DNA from: Cheiracanthium punctorium
Lineage: Eukaryota > Arthropoda > Arachnida > Araneae > Cheiracanthiidae
Reading direction: 5' to 3'
NCBI GenBank assembly: GCA_038373885.1
Contig: JAWZYV010013010.1
Span: 186,001 to 250,000, forward strand
DNA: 64,000 bases
The notes beneath the pieces were generated by a model, which searched no databases, was not told where the DNA came from, and was given only the letters and a program-made list of their open reading frames with translations. Below, one piece after another: positions 23,724 through 34,930 of this stretch; position 1 is the stretch's first letter; every line of letters starts with the position of its first letter. The position numbers were made by a program, and so were the translations under genes.

Positions 23724-23773
23724 CTGATGATGACAGCGGGCTAGGCTGTCGAAAGCGCTCATGGTGCGTATTT
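23724..23773 (+). ncRNA. Hammerhead-ribozyme-like motif in the terminal repeat
   Basis: CTGATGA (23724-23730) is followed by a stem of gacagc and gctgtc, then GAAA (23751-23754), then a short hairpin-like gcgctcatggtgc and gta. Penelope-like terminal repeats are known to carry hammerhead ribozymes with these core words. Weak points are one extra T before stem II, a possible bulged G in stem III and no clear stem I pairing. In the left inverted copy GAAA is changed to AAAA. Activity is therefore doubtful for both. Confidence 0.5.
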
Positions 23774-23821
23774 TAATTATTTTACGGAGATTTTAGGCTT
23801 TTTAATGTTTTTAACTAATCG

Positions 23822-24479
23822 ATAACAATATACGTTTATGCTGCCAATTTCTAAAAAAAGAATTGCTACAAGTAGATGTTTAAGTGTTGTGCCAAGCCTA
23901 AACTTGATTGTAACCTATGGTTACGATGAAGGTGATTATGTTCCATGATTTTTTTTCGAAGAATCAAGGAACGAATCATTTGCTTCGCTTCTCTGTTTAC
24001 TTTTTCAAGGCGTGATATTTCACTAGATATTTAGAGTTGAAAGTAGGTGCAAGTTTTAAAAAAAAGGTTAATTTTTTAGAGATCTTTCGAGCTGTACAAA
24101 AAGTTTTGCTTTTAGTTAGAGATAAGAATGTTGTTTTTATCAAAATTTCAACATGGCCACAGATGACACATGCACTGGGAGCAATAAGTCAATCCCGGAA
24201 TCATTAGGAACTGAACTTTTATTATTTAGACAAGCACATTGAGACATTTGTCATACTGCTTGATAAGCTTCAAAAGGCCCTCCAGGAAAACATCAGTGCT
24301 TTGCATAGAGACAAAGCATTGAACGTTTATGGGCAAAAGATGACACAGCAAGTGAACACGCAAGACACCGATACACCATTGGGTAGAGGTTGACTGCAAT
24401 CAAGCAGATGGTGCTGTTTCAGTGACTCCACAAAGCAAAGACCAGCCTCTCAGTCTGGTTCCAGTAGGTCTGTAGAGAA
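23822..24479. other. Stretch between the Penelope-like and mariner relics
   Basis: No gene is recognised. An ATG at 24153 opens a short frame unlike any family I know. It might be the decayed 5' part of the mariner relic, but the expected left terminus is not visible. Confidence 0.35.
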
Positions 24480-25600
24480 GGTGCGTTTTGAATTCATGGT
24501 CAAAGGAGGAAGTGAAAGCAGTTATCCACTATGAATGGGCATGTGGAGTATCAAGAGCAGAAATTCATAACCGCCTCGTGGAAGTCTATGGCCCAGGTGT
24601 GATGTTGAAGCAAATGGTGCTGCAAATTCAGTGATGAATGTCAGCAAGTGCACGACATACCGAGACCTGGACAGACGTACATGGCCACTACATATGCAAA
24701 TGTCAGGAAAGTGAATGACATGATTAAAGTGAACCAGTGTATCACCATTGATAGAGTAGCAGAAGAACTTGGAATCGGACTTGAGGGAGCTCACAAGATC
24801 ATCCACAGTAATCTTCAATATAGGCAAGTGTCAGCACAATGGGTGCCCCGACAACTGACCCCAACACTCATGGAACAACGCATGGCAGTCAGCCTGGAAC
24901 ATCTTGTGCATTACCATGAAGCGGGCAATGACTTTCTGGTTCGGATTGTGACGAGAGATGCAACGTGAATCCACCATTTCACACCCGAAACGAAGGCCGC
25001 ATTAATGGAGTTGAAACATCTGTCATCACCTGTCCTAAAGAAGTGCAAAACAACTTCCTCTGTAGGTAAAGTGCACCTCACAGTTTTCTGAGATGCCATG
25101 GAGTTTTGTTGGAGTTTGACTTTTTGGAGGTTGAAACCATCAATGCTACACGGTACTGTGACATCCTTGAAAGAGGCAATACAGAAAAAGTGGCCTGGCG
25201 TTCTGATATTACATGATAATGCGAGACCACGCTCGGTGACAGCAATGCAAAACCGTATTGCAATTCTTGGTTGGGAGCGGCTACATTCCCCCATACAGTC
25301 CTGATCTCGCACGAAGTGACTTCCATCTGTTTCCGGCCTTGAAGAAGAATCTCGGCGGAAGGCACTTTGGAAGCAATGCTGAAACCGTTAAATGCTTCTT
25401 TCATGTGCGAAACCTGAATTTTACCTAGAGGGCTTATTGAAGCATATCAAGCGGTATGACAAATGTCTAAACGTACTTGGTACTTATGTGGAAAAATAAA
25501 GTTATGTCTTATCTTTAATGTCTCATTCTATTTTTTGACTTTCATACAAAACTCTGACCACAGTCGACAGGGAAACTTATTTTCTGACTTCCCCCCTCGT
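24480..25600 (+). pseudogene. Mariner-family transposase, decayed
   Basis: Successive frames give VKAVIHYEW and AEIHNRLVEVYGPG (helix-turn-helix), then DIPRPGQ, VAEELGIGLEGAHKIIH, QVSAQWVPRQLTP, then NDFLVRIVTRDAT (first catalytic region, normally VTGDETW), LHDNARPRS (second aspartate) and SPDLARSDFHLFPALKK (third, mariner D,D34D type). Several stops and shifts break it. The right end ...tgacttcccccctcg at 25599 followed by TA matches mariner termini. No matching left end was found upstream. It once encoded a nuclear cut-and-paste transposase with TA targets. Confidence 0.8.
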
Positions 25601-25736
25601 ATATCTTCATCATATTCTCCAATTCTCAGCAGATACTGGTACTGATAAAAATAATTCTCACATCCATTTTACAAATAATCGAGAATTTTTATGGGAAATT
25701 ATCTGTGCCAAATAAGAAAGGGTTCTTGTGTAACTA

Positions 25737-26815
25737 CACTGAAGAGCCAAAGCATTATGATCTACTGGGTACTGGAGGAACAACCGAGTTATTGGAAACA
25801 GGTTGTACTAAATATTTAAGTAGTGGTTACCCAAAGTCGAGATATTGGAACATGGTGGTGTTTGAGCTATGGTGAGTAGGTGGTCAGGACATTAATTGGA
25901 ATTCATCATTATGTTCATCGAACCACTCCAACACAATTCCAGCCTTGTAACATGGCACAAGGTTTCATTTCCTGTTGGGAAGACATATGCCAAATAAGGG
26001 TGCAACTGATCCGCGATGATGTTCAGATAGTCCACCACATTCCTGGTCTGTTCTACCACAACTACGGGTCCCAGTTCTGCCCAAGGGAACATCCCCCAAA
26101 GCATAATACCACCAGCCTGCAATCTGTGTATAGCCTGCTGTACAAGAGGGGAGCAGCTGTTCTCCTGGAAGACAGCGTGCCCTGACACAATTATTAGCAT
26201 GATGAAGAAAAAATCAGGATTCATCTGACCAGGCAACTCTGTTTCACATATCTATGGTCCAGTCTCGATATTCTCGTGCCCACTGTAATCATAGTTGGCA
26301 ATGATGCTTGGCAAGCAGAGATTCAGGAGTAGGACGTGTGCTCCACAGTCCTATATCCAACAGTGTCCACTGAACTGTGTGTTCGGAAACATTTCTACTT
26401 GGGACTGCACTGTATTGGGCTGCCTGATGTCGATTTTGCTGTACTATGTGGGATAGTCTCCGACATCTTTCTTTGATGATGCATGGATGCCCAACATCTA
26501 GATGTCTACTGCTGGTTTCAATGTTATTAATCCCCTTTTTATAAATACTAACAACGACAGATCGTGAACAACCGACCAGTTGTGTAGTGTCAGAGATACT
26601 CGTTCCGAGTCTTCGGGCCATTACAATCTGCCCTCTATCAAATTAGCTTAGATAAACAGCCTTTCCCATCACTCACAAACATTAGTGCAAGAATGATTTT
26701 TTACCTTCGCCAGCAACAGATAAATACCATCCCCACTTAATTACGTGCTCTTCATGTGATCCAGACGAGTTCATTGAAAAATTGGGGGTGGTCATAATGT
26801 TTTGGCTTGTCAGTG
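25737..26815 (-). mobile_element. Tc1-like transposon, nearly full length
   Basis: The left end CACTGAAGAGCCAAAGCATT and the right end aatgttttggcttgtcagtg are inverted copies. TA lies outside both (25735-25736 and 26816-26817). The 1079-base element carries a broken Tc1 transposase on the minus strand. Its length fits the family, slightly shortened by deletion near the transposase C-terminus. Confidence 0.9.
25892..26621 (-). pseudogene. Tc1-like transposase, frameshifted and C-truncated
   Basis: From 26621 the frame MARRLGTSISDTTQLVGCSR begins the paired helix-turn-helix, with CIIKERCRRLSHIVQQNRHQ as the second half, to 26289. A second frame (26236-25892) holds LQAGGIMLWGMFPW, GPVVVVEQT and VDYLNIIADQLHPY of the catalytic core. 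WSDESRF, with the first aspartate, is visible in another frame between the two. After FPTGN the frame shifts at the QDNAPCH position, and W-x-FDEHNDEFQLMS continues in a further frame. The SPDLNPIEHLW block with the catalytic glutamate is not recognisable. Non-functional. Confidence 0.85.
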
Positions 26816-26934
26816 TATGTCCTCCTCAAGTATTATATCGAAATCTAATGTATTTATCATGAATGAAAATGCTAGAGTTGTGTGCTAGAGGACATGCACA
26901 TTAAAGGGTTAATACCACTGCTGCACTTAAAAAT

Positions 26935-27070
26935 TGACCCCAATTCCTGTTTTACATTTTGGGGACAATGTGAAAAACGTCCTGAAGTCGCAGACTGTCG
27001 GAAAATGGAGATGTTTGGTCACCTTGCACAAATCACAAAGTAACACAGAAATTGGGGACGTGTGGTCACC
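26935..27070. mobile_element. Partial GGTGACC MITE
   Basis: acattttggggacaatg, aaaaacgtcctga and gtttggtcacctt recur in the full copies at 27079-27300 and 34555-34755. Only one end is present, followed by a second short ggtcacctt end. Confidence 0.55.
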
Positions 27071-27078
27071 TTAATATA

Positions 27079-27300
27079 AGGTGACCAAACGTCCCCATTT
27101 TCCGGCGACAGTCCCTAATTTCAGGACGTTTTTCAAATTGCCTCCAAAATGTAAAACATGAATTGGGGACAATTTTTAATTATTGCGTTTTTTAATTAAA
27201 TTACTGGTAATTATTTCATTAATTATAAATGTCCCCAGTTTTTTTTCAAAATCTGGAAGATGTCCCCGATTCTATGTTCAAAAATCCGGTCACTTTACCT
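27079..27300 (-). mobile_element. TA-flanked MITE, AGGTGACC ends (copy 1)
   Basis: The left end is AGGTGACCAAACGTCCCC and the right end is CCGGTCACTTTACCT. TA lies outside each end (27077-27078 and 27301-27302). It shares its interior (ggacaatttttaattattg, tgtccccag) with 34555-34755 in opposite orientation. Confidence 0.7.
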
Positions 27301-28990
27301 TAACCCATTTTTGCGACTTTCTTCGATTTTTGCTAATACCAGCAACAATAGATAAATTTCTGATGTCAACTTCTTGAACAAGGAATGATTTCTTTTAAAA
27401 TCATTATGAAAAAAATTGAAATGTCGACATCCTATTTGGTCATGTTAAAATATTTTGTGGAGTTGAGGTTCAACACTCGTGAATAAAGGCTAGGAAAAAT
27501 AAATAACGTTTTCGACTGATAGCGAAAATGCCGTCCCAAAAAAAGGACACTGGGCATAAATGGGTTAATAATGCTTCAACTGAATAACACCCGTATTCAC
27601 GAAACTTTCTACCAGCTGGTAACAGCCGGATTACCATAGAATCGGATGGTTAAAAAAAAATGGTATTCACAAGGCCAAATCGGCTGGTTACATCCATAGA
27701 TATAGGAATAGTGAACTAGATTGCGCACAAGGGGAGGAAACTTGTTGCCAGTGCACTTCCGGAGCAGACGACACGATAGTGGCAGAAAGACGAAAACGTC
27801 GCTGCTTACGACTGCTATGCAACATCATTAATTTACATTTAAATACAGAATTGATGATTCGTTCAGAACCAAATTCAAAGAAAAAACATTTTGTTATGAT
27901 ATTTTGCTAGCTATTTTTAGTTTATTTTTGCTGTTAGATGGTCTAAAAATGTAACACATTAAAATAATCGATAAAATGTTTATTTTTGCACACAAGGAAA
28001 ACAAAAACTTTTTCTGAACAAAGATGTGAACTGAAATTAAGTATCAATTGTGTATTGGAAGTACTAGGGTAAAAGACCGAGGTGTCATAGATCTCGTAAG
28101 AGAAAACTACGTTCATATCAAGGGGGGGGGTTGTGCTTCTTGTTACATTTTAAGAAAATCATAATATTGTGGCATAGTTTGGTGATTGAGTTTGGATCTT
28201 TCTTTCCCTCATAAATGTATTTCTAACGTTCTTGAGATTCAAATACGCCTTCTTCTACTTTTTTTTTTTTTTTTTTTTTTTTTTTAAGCAAAAAGGCTAT
28301 ACTTAGGAAATTTTATCCCTTTTGAAGTGAGAGTCCAAAACGTGTTTTTTACACGTCCTTTATATCTTAAAAAGGAACCGATTTCCAAAAAGTTATAATG
28401 TTACATTCTAAAAATATTACAATGTAATAAACTTGGAACCTTAAATGTAAACACCAGTTTTCTAAAAATTGCCTTTCTAGAACAGTGCATTTTCGCTTAT
28501 GTACATCCACAACTTGGTACAGGTAAAAACATGTTTAGCTAATATTAATATTTAGGATATTTTAAATACCCACCCCCATTTTTTTTTCTGGGGTGCATGT
28601 TTTTCACACATTTCTCATAACTAACATAGTAAATATAGATTATTTTAATACAGTTAATATATTTTCAATAGATTATTATTCTTTGTTTAAAATATACCAA
28701 GGCTCATTGTTTTGAATAAAAACATTCTCTATTCTTTAATTTTACCATACTCTCGGCTAAATTTGAAGAAATATTTTTTCAAAAAGCTTGATGGGAGAAG
28801 ATATGTGAAAATGCATGCATTTAATACATATTTATTTCATGCGTCTCCCTGTTTCCTACAGAGAAACACACATGTTTATTTCTCAGAATCCCAAATACAC
28901 AAAAGTTCATTATTTTTACATCCTTTTCTGACAAACATAGCTTCAAATTGTAATAGTAGGTAAATGATGATCTCATACCAAATTTTTGTT

Positions 28991-29612
28991 TATCTGAAAT
29001 ATTTGTAAAGTTCATTGGAACAATATTTTATTGTAATTTCAATATCAAATTTGCAGTAAAGAAATAAAGCAGGGATAAATATAAGGAATAAAGCATTATT
29101 TTATGCTGGAATTCAAGCGAGATAATTCTCCACCAAGTTGAAGCCGTACTAAAATATTTTTAAAAATCTTGTTAACTCTCAATTTAATAACAGTACATGT
29201 TCGAAGAAGGCTTACTATGTATAGCATATTTTTAGGTATTCTTCCTGATACTTTTAAAAAAATCAAAGCTAAAAACTAAAATCTGAAAATCTGAAATATT
29301 TGTAAGTATCTGAAATAATCTATCTGAAATATTTGTAAAGTTCATTGGAACAATATTTTATTGTAATTTCAATATCAAATTTGCAGTAAAGAAATAAAGC
29401 AGGGATAAATATAAGGAATAAAGCATTATTTTATGCTGGAATTCAAGCGAGATAATTCTCCACCAAGTTGAAGCCGTACTAAAATATTTTTAAAAATCTT
29501 GTTAACTCTCAATTTAATAACAGTACATGTTCGAAGAAGGCTTACTATGTATAGCATATTTTTAGGTATTCTTCCTGATACTTTTAAAAAAATCAAAGCT
29601 AAAAACTAAAAT
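28991..29612 (+). repeat. Two identical 292-base copies, 38 bases apart
   Basis: Bases 28991-29282 and 29321-29612 read the same throughout, a period of 330. The spacer is made of ctgaaatatttgtaag-like scraps of the unit start. It is either a very recent tandem duplication or an assembly artefact. Confidence 0.9.
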
Positions 29613-30003
29613 ACGAAAGCTACATTAACAAATTCCAATGTCAAAACTCTGAATGAAAGAATGAGAGGGATGGCAAAATTATGGATTGCCTCAGGTGCCA
29701 ATAACCATTTCAATATGTACTCAAGAGTCCGCAGTCTGACATTTTACTTCATTTGCTTATTGTACATTAAAATACATTGTTAAAGATGTTTGTTTAATTC
29801 AGTCCTAAAAAATATCAACGACACTTTTATAATTTTGAAAAGCATGGTGGCTACAAGAATTAAGAAAAAAATATCCTTGATAATTCAGGTTTTATAAAAA
29901 AAAATTCCCCAATTGTATATATACTTGAAAACAATTTTTGCTGATGCAAATTATGGGATTTGGAACTGTGGATTTGATACAACACTACAGAGCTGATATG
30001 CTT

Positions 30004-30039
<36 letters not shown>

Positions 30040-30385
30040 AAAATACTTACCATAAAACACTAACTTAAAGCTTACTTAAACAAAAGTATAAAGAAACATA
30101 AATAAAGACTTAAACAAACAATCACGTTGAACTAAAAAAAATGAATTTAATATTAAAACTAGTAATTTTAAAAGTCGTTAAAAAATGCTCAAATGTGGAA
30201 AATCTAGTTAGAATAAATAAGATAAATTCAATATCCCCAATTCAAGAGTTATTTTTGAAAAATGATAGAAAAATTAATCATTTCCTGTAAAATATGATTA
30301 ATAATTATTCGTAAAAAGTAAATTACGATGCTTTATTTATCTCATTTTTTATAGTTTAAGTGCCAAGTATGCAATTTAAAAATAA

Positions 30386-30386
<1 letters not shown>

Positions 30387-30442
<56 letters not shown>
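30387..30442. repeat. Compound (TA)n-(GATA)n microsatellite
   Basis: About 14 TA repeats run directly into about 7 GATA repeats. A poly-A run of about 30 bases lies nearby, starting at 30007. Confidence 0.95.
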
Positions 30443-31049
30443 TCGTACGGTCAAATGTTTTAGGATTATATTTATATAGAAACATGAATCAAGCAATGTC
30501 TACTTTAATTCAAGAAGGATGTGCAATATCTCCTTCAATTACTTTACAAAGTGAACGAAAAGCATAGGTAAATAGGAAATTTAAAAATACTACTGTTATT
30601 GAACATCAATTGGTATTTGATTTTCAATACCCAATTTCAAGCATTTATTAGTGAAAAGATATTCCAGATCCTTTCCTAGACCTGTTGGTGCAATTATACG
30701 CACAGCACGACTTGGGCATGATAATGCTTAAAGTTAATTAAAAATAAATAAATAAATAAGATGCTGGACTAGTGGCGAAAATAACCATAAACCATGATCA
30801 AGACACTTCTTTCTGCCACTATCATGGGCGATGCCACCGAAGATATTTGGCAACAAGAAAAACCTCTTACTAGTATACGGATGCGTGATCTAGTTATTCC
30901 TATATCTATGGTTACATCTCGTTTTTAACAGACGAATGTAACCAGCCGAATTCGGGTGGTTACCGGCCTGTTACATTCGACGCATGCGCTGTGAGGCTCT
31001 AGTCTGTTAACAAACATGGCGGACTACAGCGCTGTTGAAGACAGAAGAT

Positions 31050-31158
31050 ATGGAAATTTTAGAATTTGTTGATAGATTTGTAAAATTTATGTGTGTGGAG
31101 AAAGTAAACGGTTTAGAAAACTTGTGTGTCAAGGATTTTCCAATACATTGCCATCAAA
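31050..31158 (+). CDS. Candidate first exon (36 codons plus splice donor)
   Basis: From the ATG at 31050 the frame MEILEFVDRFVKF continues open for 36 codons to CCATCAAA followed by GTAAGT, a strong donor. An earlier ATG at 31016, in a gcATGGCGG-like context, opens an overlapping short frame of 18 codons, which could be an upstream frame or the real start. The region follows a GC-richer patch (gacgcatgcgctgtgagg). I do not recognise the peptide and no second exon is identified. It could be the first exon of the surrounding element's own gene or a host exon. It is a prediction from signals only. Confidence 0.25.
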
Positions 31159-33909
31159 GTAAGTAAACGGCAAACAGGAGAGAAAGGAAATGTTTTAAAT
31201 TTACAGCAAACGTGCCAATGAAATTATGGCGCTTCGGTAAAGCGAGCGATTGACAAGCAGTAGTTCCAGGGTTCTGGCCTCGCTGCGGCCAAAGTTTCCG
31301 CTCTTTCTCTCTCTCTCTTTTTTTTTTTTTTACATCTCTTAGAACATCTAAAAATATTTAAATTGTTTTGGTCTGTTCTATTTTATATATATATTTTACC
31401 ATGAAAATGATATCATTTATTATGTAAATGTAATTTATGAAATTTAATACAATATGTTTTTACCGACGAAAAATCAACTAGTTTTTGGTTAAGTAATTTC
31501 AACGACATCCGTTCTAAAGTTCCATTAAATACTAAAGAAATAATAAACACTCAAAATCTTATTGTGCGGTTTAACAAATTTGTTTACTTTTATTTCACTC
31601 AAAATCTATTTACATCTGTTATTTGACTTATAAAAATCAGGAATGCATAAGCAGCATTTTTTTTTTTTTACTTTGAAACGGTGAAAATATTATATTTAAA
31701 ATTAATACTAAATTTCCAAAAATATGATCTTTTTATTTAGAAATAAAAAGATTACTTTCCTTACTTTCTTAGAAGAAAGTAAGGCCCTCTGGGATGAAGT
31801 ACTTAACCATTTTAATTAGGTGTATAAATTCGACATTATACTAAAATACCATCAAAATCAATAATGATCCCAATCCTGTCAGAAAAAAAGGACTAATTTT
31901 AATTCTATTAATTAATTAATTTTTTTATTTTTTTCCCAGCAAGAGCATTGCAAAATTTAATAGACAAAGCCATGTGAATTAGCAGGGGTTAGCTGGGCTG
32001 GAACAGGTTTCTTTAATTAGTATTAGTCGTATCATATTAGCTGTATTAAGTATTACCAAAAACACAAGGCCGTAACCCCCGCGGAAGGGAGATCATGAGG
32101 GTAGGATTTCCCACCCTCCCCCCGAAATTTTAGTCAATGAAATTAGAAGTTTTTTTTATTTGCATTGATTCTGCAGTTAAACTATAGGTAAAAAAAAAAT
32201 TCAGCGCTACATATCCCCCCCCCTTACCCACCTCGTCCCAATTTTTATTTGTCTACGACTTTACAAAAGCAAGAACAATGTAGCTTTGAGACAAAAATTC
32301 ATTGACATTTGTTGTATCTGTTTCAAGAGGGAAGAAAATGTGAATTTTAACAGAGTCTGTTTTAAACTTATAGTATTAAATATTTATTTACATACATCCG
32401 ATAAAATAACTAACATAATTCTTGATTTTTGCATTATCCCATTAATAAAAATACATCAGAGGCATTATTCACTATTAATATTTAAATTGAATACTCTTTT
32501 TCCCCGTTCCGGCTTTATTTAAATAAGTTGTACACTTCGTGCTAAGTTATTACTCATAAATTAATCACATGCAAAAAAAAAAAAGTGTTATTTAAATGTC
32601 TGACTACAGAGTGATTAAAGTGTGTCTTTATTGTGGGAAAGAACTTGCAATTTCGAGTAGATATCTGCAATTCCTTTTTTTTTGGGGGGGGGGGGAGGGG
32701 GTGTCCAAAAATTTCTAGTCCTTGATATGAAAAATCAAGAGGAAGCCTAGTTCACAACTTCAGTTAAAAATTGAGTAATGGCTACCTCATAAATCATTAT
32801 TTAAGGCCCAGCAAGAACCATTTCAACACAATCACATTTTAATATTCACGTATATATTTACTCTTTATTGTATAAAATTACAAAGTATTGGCAGAGCTGC
32901 TCTATGATCCATATTTTTGTAATTAAAGTATGGTCACCAGTGGGCTTCAACATTAGAATCTTTACAATTGTATTAAAACATTGTAAAAATATTTGATTTC
33001 TTATGCATTTGCAATTTTAATTATTGATACTCAAAAAAAAAAAAAAACACAGCATACCATCTCCTACAGTAAAACAAATAAAATATCCCCAGAGTAAGCT
33101 CTTAAGTATGTATTAAAAAAATTTTTAAACAATCGTATTGTTTTTGACTTTCAGATACATTAAAAAATAGAAATAGAAAACTTTCGAATACCTTTAAAAA
33201 CTATTATCTTTTAAAATCAATATATCTTTTAAATTCATAGGTGTATATAAATAAAATATCAGTTATTAATTGCAAAAAAGTCAGCAGAAATCCCCGAAAT
33301 AAATAATTGAAGCATTTGTGATTATAAAAATACATGAAAACACATTACATTCCTGCTCATTTTCAACTATTTTGGAGCGCTCGCGAAGAGAGGGGGGGGG
33401 GGGTCAAGGGTCGGCAATCAGCTGGTTGGATAGCCAGTGCCCTAAGCCAATCACAGACGAGCTTACAAAGCAGAATGCACAAGTACAAGTTAATCGGTGG
33501 TCAAACGTTGGTCAGGAAACCAATGGATTTAAATAGTTGGTGAATACCGTTCTGAGGTTACCGGTGTGTTACCAGCAAGTAACGGTCAAACGTTAGTTTC
33601 ATGACCAGGCGGTTACTATCCGTTTCGTGAATACGACTGTAAGAATTTTATTTGAAAAGTTCATGGAATTTATAATTTTCAAACATGGACACGTCCTCAA
33701 TGTTTGTTTCAGAATTGGGCACACCAAACAGATTTGTCCAAAAAAATTTTTAACGGTCAATAACGGTAACCAAACGTCCTCAATTTCAAACTTTTTTTTT
33801 AATTTGTCCTCAAAATGTAACACAATTGGAGAAAAAGTATTAGTTAAAAGATATTTCTTCAAATTAAAAAAAAAAACATGTTTCCTTACTGACTTTAACC
33901 TGTTTACTC

Positions 33910-34297
33910 CAATGGAGGATATCGATATGACGTCATTTTTCCACCAACACGTGACCTTTCGGCTGTGTTGATGAGTGGCCCTGTAATCTGATTGGCTGAA
34001 GTGTATATTTTCCATCCACACGTGGCTGAAATAGCCTCGTCTCAGTATAAGTTTTAATATGTTAGCACTTTTTAATGGGAATCTTTGGAGAGATATCTTT
34101 TTGCAGTCATGTACAGGTTCCAGAGAGTTATTGAAACATTCGTAGGCAGCACAATACAGAGGTATAATTATTATTTTTTTGATTTTGCGCTTATTACCAG
34201 GAGTCCAGCACATAAGCCTATGGAGAAATGGTTGTTTGTTTTCCACCGTCACGTGACTTTTAAAGCCTCGAACCCAAGGAGGCGATATCCTCCATTG
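33910..34297. mobile_element. MITE-like element, CAATGGAGGATATCG ends
   Basis: CAATGGAGGATATCG (33910-33924) and CGATATCCTCCATTG (34283-34297) are perfect inverted copies. Just inside, both sides carry acgtgac words beside ttttccacc. The 234-codon minus-strand frame across it has no recognisable domain and is treated as chance. Confidence 0.6.
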
Positions 34298-34554
34298 CTG
34301 CAAGGAAATGATAGCTACGGTTCTCTCTTCTGTATCAACTACTCTGCTTGGATCTTTGAATGCTCTAGTTGCGGGCCAGTATTTGCATACAAATGCATGT
34401 GCTGCGATAGGCCTATAGAGGGAATGCCCTCCGTGCGGAACTTTCTAAGGTATCCTAGCCGGTATTTACTCGAGGTTTCGCAGAAAACCACGGAAAACTG
34501 TGAACGGCTAGGTCGGCAGGTGACAGCACATTGCAGTGTAACGCATATAAAGTA

Positions 34555-34755
34555 AGGTGACCAGATTTTTGTAGTCAGAATCGGGGACATGTCCCCGATT
34601 CTGACAACAAAACTGGGGACATTTATAATTAATGCAATAATTAACAGTAATTTAATTGAAAAACAATGCAATAATTAAAAATTGTCCCCAGTTCCATTTT
34701 TACATTCTGGGGACAATTTGAAAAACGTCCTGAAAATGGGGACGTTTGGTCACCT
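34555..34755 (+). mobile_element. TA-flanked MITE, AGGTGACC ends (copy 2)
   Basis: It begins AGGTGACCAGATTTTTG and ends GTTTGGTCACCT with TA on both sides (34553-34554 and 34756-34757). Its interior contains a perfect short palindrome, agaatcggggacatgtccccgattct (near 34579). It is the same family as 27079-27300. A partial ggtgaccaaa-like end follows at 34763. Confidence 0.75.
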
Positions 34756-34930
34756 TAATATAAAGTGACCAAATGTCCCCAATTTACGAATTTCTTTTAG
34801 TTTGTCATGTTTCCTTCATTTTATGAATGTTAATGATGCTTCAGTTGAATAAACAGAAGCTTAATGGAGAAGATCATTGATTTTATAAATTGTCCCCAAT
34901 TTATAAAATCATTGATTTTATAAATTGTCC

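Larger units (their letters stand above)
22793..23821 (+). mobile_element. Penelope-like retroelement, 5'-truncated, inverted ends
   Basis: Two ~160-base terminal segments (22793-22953 and 23658-23821) are near-perfect inverted copies, both holding ttaaaaagcctaaaatctcc, gagccaagcagctcag and gatcgagcag in opposite orientation. Between them lie the end of a reverse transcriptase and a GIY-YIG endonuclease domain. That order and the inverted terminal copies are known for Penelope-like elements. Most of the reverse transcriptase is missing, so this is a typical 5'-truncated insertion. Confidence 0.85.
27690..30910. repeat. Inverted repeat inside the Harbinger-like element
   Basis: ccatagatataggaata, cttgttgcca and gatagtggcagaaaga at 27694-27790 reappear inverted at 30810-30900. 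The arms are ~100 bases with indels. Outside them both sides carry ggctggttacat-type words, so these may be the ends of a second, related element nested in the first. Confidence 0.65.
27588..33639. mobile_element. PIF/Harbinger-like element candidate, ~6 kb, TAA duplication
   Basis: CACCCGTATTCACGAAAC at 27588 and GTTTCGTGAATACGACTG ending at 33639 are inverted copies. Further matches in the subterminal regions include words like gctggtaac. TAA flanks both ends (27585-27587 and 33640-33642). A 3-bp TWA duplication is the hallmark of PIF/Harbinger. No DDE transposase or Myb-like protein is recognisable inside. The interior holds an inverted repeat, an identical 292-base duplication, microsatellites and one candidate exon. 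Alternatively, two separate termini share TAA by chance, which is quite possible for a 3-base site. Confidence 0.5.

Noticed and set aside
33599..34303. 234-codon minus-strand frame
   Set aside because: It spans the inverted ends of the Harbinger-like element and a MITE. The translation shows no family motif and a lysine/phenylalanine bias expected from AT-rich DNA.
34085..34555. 156-codon plus-strand frame
   Set aside because: It crosses the MITE end at 34297 and shows no recognisable family. Cysteines such as CSSCGP and CMCCD do not form a known pattern.
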